Origin: Flavobacteriales bacterium
Lineage (GTDB): Bacteria > Bacteroidota > Bacteroidia > Flavobacteriales_D > Sanyastnellaceae
Direction: 5' to 3'
DNA: 39,549 nt
NCBI GenBank assembly: GCA_022428285.1
Contig: JAKMCX010000109.1
Coordinates: 1-39,549 of the forward strand
Made by a program: the position numbers and the translations under genes. Positions 1 to 7,038 of this stretch are shown here, piece after piece; position 1 is the first letter of the stretch; the number at the start of each line of letters is the position of its first letter. Below the pieces are notes generated by a model that saw nothing but the letters and a program-made list of their open reading frames with translations, was not told the origin of the DNA and made no database searches.

Positions 1-617
1 TTCCGGTGGACTTGAGCCTCCTGAGCATTGTTCCGCACTGCCATTTGATCGGCGTGTCATGGGAGGTCTTTGCCACTGGCCCCGGAGGTCAAGACACCAT
101 TCCTCTGATCTCCATTCCTGCTTGGGATTTCAATTGGCAAGGCTTCTTCACGTTCCCTTACATGACCAAGGTGCCAGCAGGATACACCATTCACGGCATC
201 GCGTCTTACGACAACACGGCCAGCAACCCATTCAACCCGAACGATCCTCCTCAGATGATCGAATACGGCGACAACACTGGAGATGAGATGTTCTTTGTGT
301 TCTTTGATTACGTTCCCTACGAAGAGGGTGACGAAGACATTTCATTGGACACCCCCTTGCTCTCCAGTGTGGAGTCATTGGAGCGCGAAGCTCCTGGCGT
401 TCAACTGCAGCCAAACCCAGCCTCCGATCGCATACAGATGTTGGTCCACCCCCACTTCATCGGGGCGTCTTGGGTTTTGCGGGACCTGGGAGGCCGCGAG
501 GTTCGTTCAGGCCAATTCAATTCAGGAAACGACCGCATTTTGATTGAGGCATTGCCCAATGGCGTCTACCTCTTTCAAGGACCGCAAGGAACAGAGCGGG
601 TGGTTATCCAGCACTGA
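1..617 (+). CDS. Copper type II monooxygenase-like secreted protein with T9SS tail (3' part only)
   Basis: This is the C-terminal part of a larger secreted protein; the reading frame is open to the first base of the window, so the GTG at position 6 is not taken as a real start. The first 100 residues match the C-terminal copper domain of ascorbate-dependent (PHM/DBH-like) monooxygenases as found in Bacteroidota: a PHCHLIG motif supplying an H-x-H copper-ligand pair, then IPAWDFNWQ and the YDNTxxNPFNPNxPP segment typical of this group. The last 70 residues form a type-A T9SS sorting domain with LQPNPASDRI, DLGGREV, LPNGVYLF and a basic end. The protein is therefore probably exported through T9SS to the cell surface. 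Its actual substrate is unknown. The end overlaps the convergent NlpC/P60 gene by 14 bases. Confidence 0.8.
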   Translation, partial: PVDLSLLSIVPHCHLIGVSWEVFATGPGGQDTIPLISIPAWDFNWQGFFTFPYMTKVPAGYTIHGIASYDNTASNPFNPNDPPQMIEYGDNTGDEMFFVFFDYVPYEEGDEDISLDTPLLSSVESLEREAPGVQLQPNPASDRIQMLVHPHFIGASWVLRDLGGREVRSGQFNSGNDRILIEALPNGVYLFQGPQGTERVVIQH

Positions 618-1347
618 TCGGACACCCCGCTGCTCCTGTCCATTTGTGGCTGATGGAGCCATCCCTGACGATGCCATCCGGTTGAAGAACGTCTATGCGG
701 ACTTCTCCCGATGCATGCAATACGCTTGTTGCGCTGTTCACCGGTTTCCAGACAAAGCCAACGTGGGTGACTTTCCGGGGGTCGGTCTTGTGAAAAAACA
801 CCAGGTCTCCGTGTTCCAATTCCGCGTAATTCTTGCGGGCTGAATTCAACGCTTCCCATTGTTGTGAGGCGTCCCGAGGAAGCGTGCTTCCATGAAGGGC
901 ACATGCGAGTTGCGTGAGTCCACTGCAGTCGATGCCAAGTACACTTTTGCCACCCCACAGGTAAGGCGCGCCTAGGAAACTGTGCGCAGCTTCTACAGGG
1001 TGAGGTGGACGTGGGATTGCCCCAGGAAAGAGGCCTGATGGCACCAGCGATCCGGCCGGCAAGTGATAAGGCCTCTTCTCCCACTCTACAGTCGTCAAGG
1101 GGGCAGTGAGCATGCGGTGCGGTCCGGCAAAGGCTTCGACTGCATCGGGTGCAGATGCGATCAACTTCATGTCGGTGAAACCCATGTAGCCATCGGCTTC
1201 CAGTTTCACGGCTGCCCATCCTGGGCTTTCCACGACAGGTTCCCAGCTCAACAATTGTCCGAACAACCCTTGGGTCACCATTTCAGCGCAGTCATCTGCT
1301 GCCGCCCTGATGGGCGCTAGAGGAACGCGAATGACGCCAGACTTCAT
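604..1347 (-). CDS. NlpC/P60 family cell-wall peptidase with N-terminal SH3-like domain
   Basis: The protein has 247 residues. Residues 1-65 look like a bacterial SH3-type domain (VIRVPLAPIRAAAD, then WAAVKLEADGYMGF). Residues about 115-240 are an NlpC/P60 domain: YLWGGKS, the nucleophile Cys141 in GIDCSGL, His195 in THVGF and a third polar position near His211. Family members cleave D-Glu-meso-diaminopimelate bonds in peptidoglycan stem peptides. No signal peptide is visible, so the enzyme may act on imported or recycled muropeptides, like the gamma-D-glutamyl-L-diamino acid endopeptidases. The start is an ATG nine bases after the stop of the thiolase gene, so the two are probably co-transcribed although no functional link is evident. 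The 3' end overlaps the upstream monooxygenase-like gene tail to tail. Confidence 0.88.
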   Translation of the reverse strand: MKSGVIRVPLAPIRAAADDCAEMVTQGLFGQLLSWEPVVESPGWAAVKLEADGYMGFTDMKLIASAPDAVEAFAGPHRMLTAPLTTVEWEKRPYHLPAGSLVPSGLFPGAIPRPPHPVEAAHSFLGAPYLWGGKSVLGIDCSGLTQLACALHGSTLPRDASQQWEALNSARKNYAELEHGDLVFFHKTDPRKVTHVGFVWKPVNSATSVLHASGEVRIDVLQPDGIVRDGSISHKWTGAAGCPISAG

Positions 1348-1356
1348 GGGTGCAGA

Positions 1357-2538
1357 TCAGTTGAGAGCCTCCAAGACAAGGGCGCTTGCGCCGCCACCTC
1401 CATTGCAAATGCCTGCAGCGCCTCGCTTTTTGCCGTGTCGCTTGAGTGCGTGGATCAAGGTCACCACAATGCGGCTACCAGAACTTCCCAGCGGATGCCC
1501 CAAAGACACTGCGCCTCCATGGACATTGACCTTGGTAGCATCCAGGCCAAGCAATTTGCTGTTGGCCAGCCCGACCACAGCAAAAGCCTCGTTGAGTTCC
1601 ACAAGCTCCATGTCTTCCATGGTCACACCAGCGCGGTCCAATGCGATGGGCAACGCCTTGGAAGGTGCTGTTGTGAAGTCCTCTGGAGCGTGGGCTGCAT
1701 CGGCGTTAGAAAGCAAGCGGGCGATGGGCGTAATCCCCCTCTCCTTGGCCATGTCTTCTGACATGAGTACCAGAGCGGAAGCACCATCATTCAACGTACT
1801 CGCATTGGCTGCAGTGACCGAACCTTCCTTGTCAAAGACAGGGCGCAGGTGTGGAATTTTGTCGACCCTCACGTTGCTGAATTCCTCGTCGGTAGAAACG
1901 ACAACGGGGTCTCCCTTGCGCTGTGGGATGGATACAGGGACGATTTCATCGTTGAAGGCTCCGGCTTCCCAAGCCTCGGCCGACCGGCGGTAGCTCTCGA
2001 TCGCAAAGGCGTCTTGTTCCTCGCGTGAGAAGCCGTGCTTGGTGGCGCACAATTCAGCGCACAGCCCCATGTGATGGTTGTCGTAAACGTCGGTTAAGCC
2101 ATCGAGTACCATGCCATCAACGGCTTTGATGTTGCCGAGTTTGACCGAAGCCCTGCCATTGAGGTAATGGGGAACCCTCGACATGTTTTCCATGCCTCCT
2201 GCAACCACGATGTCGGCATCGCCCAAGGCGATGGCGTTGGCTGCGAGGTGAATGGCCTTCATGCCCGACGCGCAGACCTTGTTGACCGTCGTGCAAGGGA
2301 CATTTTCGGAAATCCCAGCGCCCATGGATGCCTGGCGCGCAGGCGCTTGGCCCAAACCGGCTTGAAGGACGTTGCCCATGAAGACTTCTTGGACGTCTTC
2401 TCCGGTGACGCCTGCTGATTCCATGGCCGCTTGAATGGCGATGGATCCCAATTTGGTGGCGGGTACGGAGGACAATGCTCCGAGAAAAGAGCCCATCGGT
2501 GTACGACGGGCGGATGCGATGACGACTGCTCTGCTCAT
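1357..2538 (-). CDS. Acetyl-CoA C-acetyltransferase (thiolase)
   Basis: This is a full-length, 393-residue type II thiolase. It reversibly condenses two acetyl-CoA to acetoacetyl-CoA, or degrades 3-ketoacyl-CoA. The catalytic residues are all in canonical positions: Cys89 in NKVCASGMKA, His348 in GGAVSLGHPLGSSG and Cys378 in GICNGGGGASA, with the NEAF motif also present. The length and residue numbering match biosynthetic thiolases of the Zoogloea PhaA/AtoB type. Whether it works in ketone-body or branched-chain catabolism or in polymer or isoprenoid synthesis cannot be decided from this window, because the only neighbour in the same unit is the NlpC/P60 gene. A good Bacteroidota -7 box and a perfect palindrome lie just upstream. 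Confidence 0.95.
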   Translation of the reverse strand: MSRAVVIASARRTPMGSFLGALSSVPATKLGSIAIQAAMESAGVTGEDVQEVFMGNVLQAGLGQAPARQASMGAGISENVPCTTVNKVCASGMKAIHLAANAIALGDADIVVAGGMENMSRVPHYLNGRASVKLGNIKAVDGMVLDGLTDVYDNHHMGLCAELCATKHGFSREEQDAFAIESYRRSAEAWEAGAFNDEIVPVSIPQRKGDPVVVSTDEEFSNVRVDKIPHLRPVFDKEGSVTAANASTLNDGASALVLMSEDMAKERGITPIARLLSNADAAHAPEDFTTAPSKALPIALDRAGVTMEDMELVELNEAFAVVGLANSKLLGLDATKVNVHGGAVSLGHPLGSSGSRIVVTLIHALKRHGKKRGAAGICNGGGGASALVLEALN

Positions 2539-2558
2539 TTCAGATGTTTAGCGTGGTG

Positions 2559-2566
2559 CAAAGATA
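2559..2566 (-). promoter_or_regulatory. Bacteroidota-type -7 promoter element of the thiolase gene
   Basis: On the minus strand the bases read TATCTTTG, an exact match to the TAnnTTTG -7 consensus used by the primary sigma factor of Bacteroidota. It lies 20 bases before the thiolase ATG, giving a short leader of about 13 bases. No clear TTG at -33 is seen; that position is occupied by the palindrome at 2573-2588. Confidence 0.5.
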
Positions 2567-2572
2567 CCAAGG

Positions 2573-2588
2573 AGAACAGGCCTGTTCT
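2573..2588. promoter_or_regulatory. Perfect 16-bp palindrome, candidate operator
   Basis: AGAACAGGCCTGTTCT is perfectly self-complementary. It begins 6 bases upstream of the -7 box of the thiolase/NlpC unit and covers the spacer up to the -33 region. This is where a dimeric repressor such as a TetR- or FadR-like protein would block RNA polymerase. The position and perfect symmetry are what is seen; the regulator is unknown and no regulator gene is adjacent. Confidence 0.4.
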
Positions 2589-2743
2589 AGTGCAGCCCTT
2601 TCACGTTCATTGGCACTGATTCTGAGCAAACAGGACCAGAGAGCTCCAGTTTGGCACGGTAGTTGAACTCCTCTATGCAGCTGAAAGCAGCGACATAATG
2701 GTTCATGATGCCGGCCAGACCGGCATTGATTTGGTTAAGGTAG

Positions 2744-2769
2744 AAGCGCTCCGAAACGTCGGGGCGCTT
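2744..2769 (-). terminator. Stem-loop directly after the pseudouridine synthase gene
   Basis: An 11-bp inverted repeat with an AACG loop (GC-rich core, A/T ends) starts two bases past the stop codon of the RluA-like gene. The arms differ at one position, which is a G-U wobble in a plus-strand transcript and a mismatch in a minus-strand one. There is no strong U-run, so termination is plausible but not certain. A second small hairpin (ATGCCGG/CCGGCAT, 2708-2726) follows. Confidence 0.4.
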
Positions 2770-2770
2770 C

Positions 2771-3667
2771 TTATTTAACCACCCTCAGGAATTCCTTTGG
2801 TACGCGGGTTTTCACTTCCCACATCGCGTCCAGTTCCGGGTCGGTCAAGACCATTCGAAACAGGTGCACCCCTTGGCGTCCAAGCGGATCTGGTGCATCA
2901 GCGCCCAATCCACATACCATGCATTTGTGGTGACGCAGTCCGGGCAGGATTTCACTGATGTCCTGCAACCCCGCTTTGACCTTGAGTATGGTGAACCGTC
3001 CTCCTGAGCGCATGCGCCTGAAGGGGAATTTCTTTGCCGAGTATTTCTCGCCGGGTTTCCGTCGCGCACTGAACTCGCCGTCCTCGTCGATTTCTCCTTG
3101 CAGCAACAAATAGCTCTCGAACTGTTGGGTAGACCAACTCTCTTGAAGCCGCTTGCGCAAGCCCATGTCGCGGACAACCACGGCGATGCCACTGCTGTCT
3201 TTGTCGATCATGTTCACAAAGTGCACCGCCTTCTCTGGATTGCCTCCAGCGAGGTCACGGGCGACCAAGTAGTCTTTTACCCTTGTGAAACTGGTGTCCA
3301 CACGGGGATTGGGGGAAGCCAATATCCATCCGGCGGGTTTGAGGTAGCAAAAAATGTCGGCGTCTTCATAGAGCACCTCAAACGGCAAGTCGTCGTCTGG
3401 GCGAATGGACTTGGTGGCGTTCGCCGGTTCTGATTTCCGCGCTTCCTTTTCCTCTGGAACGGAGATCTCCTGACCAGTAGGAATCACCAACGAAGGGATT
3501 TTGACCACTTCTCCCTCAACCCTCACGGCTCCTCCTTTGATCAAGTTGCGTGAAGCCGTTGTGCTGCGCAACCCCAGTTCTGAACGAACCAAAGCGTGCA
3601 AAGGGGCTTCAATTTCTGAAGTCCAACGGCGGATGTTGATTTTGGGGCGGGGAGGTCTGGCAGACAT
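2771..3667 (-). CDS. Divergent RluA-type pseudouridine synthase
   Basis: The protein has 298 residues counted from the ATG at 3667; an in-frame GTG at 3685 would add six residues. Residues about 25-70 resemble a degenerate S4 RNA-binding domain (SRNLIKGGAVRVEGE...). From residue 96 a pseudouridine synthase core is seen: FEVLYEDADIFCYLKPAGW is the usual 'vlyED..l.v.nKPaG' block, followed by MIDKDSSGI with the catalytic Asp at 155. The C-terminal part, with GLRHHKCMVCGLGADAPDP and LGRQGVHLFRM, matches the RluA fold. The normal HRLD before the catalytic loop is replaced by NMID, so the conserved Arg of the family signature is missing while the Asp is kept. The target RNA is unknown. The start lies 28 bases after the stop of the large BNR-repeat gene on the same strand. 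Confidence 0.75.
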   Translation of the reverse strand: MSARPPRPKINIRRWTSEIEAPLHALVRSELGLRSTTASRNLIKGGAVRVEGEVVKIPSLVIPTGQEISVPEEKEARKSEPANATKSIRPDDDLPFEVLYEDADIFCYLKPAGWILASPNPRVDTSFTRVKDYLVARDLAGGNPEKAVHFVNMIDKDSSGIAVVVRDMGLRKRLQESWSTQQFESYLLLQGEIDEDGEFSARRKPGEKYSAKKFPFRRMRSGGRFTILKVKAGLQDISEILPGLRHHKCMVCGLGADAPDPLGRQGVHLFRMVLTDPELDAMWEVKTRVPKEFLRVVK

Positions 3668-3694
3668 AGCGGGTGCAAGATGCACCGGGATTCC

Positions 3695-6600
3695 TCATTC
3701 CGCGCAGGATTGACCGTACAAAGCCAACAAAGCCAAGATGTCATTGGCAGAAACCGTGTCGTCTCCCGTAATGTCCACCGTGCATGCCGAGGAGCATCCA
3801 AACTCCGTGAGGACGGCAAGGATGTCTGTGGCGCCGTAGAAGCCGTCGCCATCCAAGTCCGCTGGACAGGGACTTTCCCAGCAGCTGTATTCGCATGTGC
3901 CGTCGGGTTCAGACGCTGCAGGATCGAAGTTGCAAGCGGTCAAGTCTGTGCATCCCGAAGCCCCATTCAAGGGCAAACAAAATCCTCCTCCTGGGCCTGA
4001 AGTAAAAGCAATGCCAGCCGCGTTGCTGTCGGCCACTGACCAAAATTCCTGCCCTCCGATGGAATTTACCGCGAGGTTGCCTTCCATGCCGCAAACGGCT
4101 CCTGCAAATCCGTTGCCTCCGAGGTCACTCAGCAAGACTTCATAGCAACCGTGCGCCAGGCACAAAGTGTCCAAGGTCGCTTGTTCAAGTTGGAAATGTT
4201 GACGGCGGTGCCAGGTGGTGCCCGATGAGTCTGCGATGGCCCATGCGGATTCCATGGGCTGACAATCTGCGGTGGTGACCACCACGACAGGCCCAGTGCC
4301 ATTGCGGTGCTCCCAGCGGACGCCGAGCGCATCGTTTTCTGAAATGGCATCGAATCCCGGTGTCAAATCTCCTTCGGACAAGCCGCCATGGAGTCCGACC
4401 ACATCGATGATGCGGACGGCCAATTCACTTTGGTGTTCTACTGCATCCCTTTCGACATCGGGCCACGGCAAGTGCGCCTCTTGATTCGGGGCCAGCAGCA
4501 TGCCATAATGGACGGTGTCCGTGCCGTTCCACAACAGCGATACAGCAGCCAAGGTGTCTTGGCCTGCATTGCGCATGGTGGCGGTCACATCGAGTGGTCC
4601 GGAGCAGGATTCTGCCTGATGCCCTTGAATTCCAATCAAGGCTGCATCCCTCGCAGGAGGCGTAAACAATGGTGCCCGCCACAAACCGCTCCCATAGGTC
4701 GCCAACAGCAATTCGCCCGTCGAGGACCGCACACCTAGATCGCTGCACAGCACTTCTGGAAGACCAGGTTTGTATGGGATCCAAAGGCTGGAGCCGGCTG
4801 TGAGGACGTAAACCCCTGCATCCGTGCCGGCGTAAAGGTCTCCGCTGGCCTCGTGAAGGGCCAAGGTGTTTACTGGCAATGCGGGGAGCCCCTCCCCTTT
4901 ATCGGTCCATGTATCGCCGCCATCGTTGGTTTTCCACAAGCGTTGGCCCAGTTCATACCCGCCGAAACCCACCCAAAAAATGTCGGGATTCATGAAGTCC
5001 ATGGCCACATCGAGGATGGGCAAACCCGGCAACCCCGGCAGCGGCGACCAACTCTGGAGGTCATGTGTGACAAAACCGAATGTGCCACGGGCCACCACGG
5101 CAGTGCTGTCATCAGAAGGTGCCAGGGCGAGCACTTCCATTTCTGCGCCGGCCAATGCGTTGGACTGCTGCCAAGTTTCACCGTGGTCATCGGTCCAATA
5201 AAGGCGGTGTTTGGCGATGAATATTCGATCGGGATTTGATGGGGAAAAGGCCATCGGGGTGTTCCAGTCCCCCCTTTCGTTGACGCCTTCTCCATTGCTG
5301 GCCACCCAGAGTTCCCAGGTCCAACCGCCGTCGAGCGAACGGTGGGTCTTGCCGAAATACTCCGCGGCGATCATGGTGTCGGGTTCATTGGGGTCAATGA
5401 GGCAATGGAAGCCATCGGCGCCCAGTACTTGTGCATGGACGTCATCTGCGAACAGGTTGATTCCGTTGTCCTGCCAACCCGAAATCAGCCGGTCTGGCCT
5501 GCTGTTGGCGAACCCCAAATTGTAGACTTGGCCGACATTCAACCCCTCACAAAGCGGTTCAAATCCGCTGTTTGTTTTGCGTGAAATTCCGCCGTCGTGG
5601 GCGCTGACCCATGTGCTGCTCCCTGGCACAAAGCCCAGGGCATGGTGGTCGGCATGGACAAAATCGGCGTCTTCTTGTCCAAACCAATGGCCAATACAGG
5701 ACCATTGCGCGCCGCCATCTGTGGACTCCCACACATTAACGCCTGCGGCGATGATGTGCTGCTCGTCCATGGGGTCAATGGCCAGTGCGAGGTCATAAAA
5801 TCCCTGACCACCGAAGTCTGCCCCAGAGTAGGTCCAGCCCAAGAGGTTGGGCAAATCGGGTACCTCGGCATAGGTCTGGCCACTGTCTTGGCTCACGTAG
5901 AACCCTTTCAGGCCTTGAGAACCGTTTTTGGCCGCAATGGCAGCCAGGACAGATGGATTGGAGACCGAAGCTGCCAGCGTGTAACGGCTCACAGAAAAGG
6001 ATGAAGGCAAACCTTCGGCTGCGGTCCAGCTTCTCCCCCCATCTGTGGAGCGCAACAATTCACCAGGCCGCATGGCCGCATGCCACACTGCTGAGTCGCC
6101 GGGATGTGGAATCAAATCCGAACAAATGCCGGGTTGGGTCAAATCAAAGGATGTCCCGTTGTCTTCGCTCAGCCATATGCCGTCTGATGTGGCCACCAAT
6201 ATGTGGTCCAGTGCGCCCATTTTTCGGTGCACGCGGCTGCACGTAGCCGCATCTGAGAGTTCAAAAGTGAGCCCGGTGGTTTGCCAAGTCTCTCCTAAAT
6301 CTGAGGTGGACATGAGGCCAACACCATAGGCGCTTCCGAAATCGGAATCGCCTGTAGCGGCCAGGATGCTCAATGTGTCATCGGGGTGCAGTGCGACGTC
6401 TGAGACGCCCATTCCAGCCCAATCTTGCGTGCCCAGTAGGTTCCAATTTCGCCCTGAATCAGTGGACCTCCACAGCCCCCCGCTTGGGGCGCACGCCAAC
6501 CAATGGGTGGTGTCATGGGGGTCGATCACCACACGGTTCACCCGGCCTGCTCCTCCAACCAAGGGGGCGCCGGAAGGCACCGCTTTTTGCCACAAGGCCT

Positions 6601-6940
6601 CTGGATCTGTAGACCGGGCCATTCTTCCCATGCGTTCCCACTGGGTGGCTTCCCATGGAGAGGCAGCATTGAATTCTGGAGCGCCGGCAAAGGCATACCG
6701 GGCGGCTGCAAAATGTCGCCAGCGCATGAACGGTTTAAATCCTTTCCCTTTTTGGGGCACGCTGTCCGTCCAAGTCGTGTCAAATGCAGAAAATGCCGAG
6801 CTCCAATCTGCATGGGGCAAAGTCCCGTCACTCCAGTGTTGGGCGCGGGCAGCATTGGAAGTCCACACCAAGATGCAGCCAGCCAGCAAAAGCTTACTCA
6901 AGGGCCACAGGCCCCCTCGGTTTACTGGAAAGTGGGACAT
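3695..6940 (-). CDS. Large secreted BNR/VPS10-like beta-propeller protein with dockerin-like C-terminus
   Basis: The protein has 1081 residues from the ATG at 6940, chosen because it starts a good signal peptide (basic MSHFPVNRGG, then LLLAGCILVW, cleavage after AARA) and does not overlap the preceding gene. The frame stays open a further 68 codons into that gene, but the composition there is not protein-like. About 650 residues carry repeated Asp-box/BNR motifs such as LWRSTDSGRNW, MSTSDLGETW, LLRSTDGGRSW, WESTDGGAQW, HRSLDGGWTW, LYWTDDHGETW and LWKTNDGGDTW. This is the sortilin/VPS10 or sialidase-type propeller found in many Bacteroidota secreted proteins. A middle beta-sandwich region follows, then one Cys-rich CTDLTACNF repeat, and the last 59 residues (DNA 3695-3874) contain two EF-hand-like loops, DLDGDGFYGATD and DITGDDTVSAND. 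No type-A T9SS tail is present. Ligand or enzyme activity is unknown. Confidence 0.85.
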   Translation of the reverse strand: MSHFPVNRGGLWPLSKLLLAGCILVWTSNAARAQHWSDGTLPHADWSSAFSAFDTTWTDSVPQKGKGFKPFMRWRHFAAARYAFAGAPEFNAASPWEATQWERMGRMARSTDPEALWQKAVPSGAPLVGGAGRVNRVVIDPHDTTHWLACAPSGGLWRSTDSGRNWNLLGTQDWAGMGVSDVALHPDDTLSILAATGDSDFGSAYGVGLMSTSDLGETWQTTGLTFELSDAATCSRVHRKMGALDHILVATSDGIWLSEDNGTSFDLTQPGICSDLIPHPGDSAVWHAAMRPGELLRSTDGGRSWTAAEGLPSSFSVSRYTLAASVSNPSVLAAIAAKNGSQGLKGFYVSQDSGQTYAEVPDLPNLLGWTYSGADFGGQGFYDLALAIDPMDEQHIIAAGVNVWESTDGGAQWSCIGHWFGQEDADFVHADHHALGFVPGSSTWVSAHDGGISRKTNSGFEPLCEGLNVGQVYNLGFANSRPDRLISGWQDNGINLFADDVHAQVLGADGFHCLIDPNEPDTMIAAEYFGKTHRSLDGGWTWELWVASNGEGVNERGDWNTPMAFSPSNPDRIFIAKHRLYWTDDHGETWQQSNALAGAEMEVLALAPSDDSTAVVARGTFGFVTHDLQSWSPLPGLPGLPILDVAMDFMNPDIFWVGFGGYELGQRLWKTNDGGDTWTDKGEGLPALPVNTLALHEASGDLYAGTDAGVYVLTAGSSLWIPYKPGLPEVLCSDLGVRSSTGELLLATYGSGLWRAPLFTPPARDAALIGIQGHQAESCSGPLDVTATMRNAGQDTLAAVSLLWNGTDTVHYGMLLAPNQEAHLPWPDVERDAVEHQSELAVRIIDVVGLHGGLSEGDLTPGFDAISENDALGVRWEHRNGTGPVVVVTTADCQPMESAWAIADSSGTTWHRRQHFQLEQATLDTLCLAHGCYEVLLSDLGGNGFAGAVCGMEGNLAVNSIGGQEFWSVADSNAAGIAFTSGPGGGFCLPLNGASGCTDLTACNFDPAASEPDGTCEYSCWESPCPADLDGDGFYGATDILAVLTEFGCSSACTVDITGDDTVSANDILALLALYGQSCAE

Positions 6941-7038
6941 CTTGGTTTTCGGTCGCCACCTGAAGTTGTGCCTGTCTATGGACAAGCGGCCTTCCCGAGG
7001 GCCCAAGTGGAGGCCCAAGGGGAGGTTAATGTCGTCGA

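Noticed and set aside
2587-2706. Possible 39-codon minus-strand gene (ATG at 2706, stop at 2587), protein-like in composition, with the frame open about 27 codons further upstream.
   Set aside because: It is short, has no start codon that covers the whole open frame, no homology I can recognise, and overlaps the hairpin and the palindrome; chance openness at this length is not rare.
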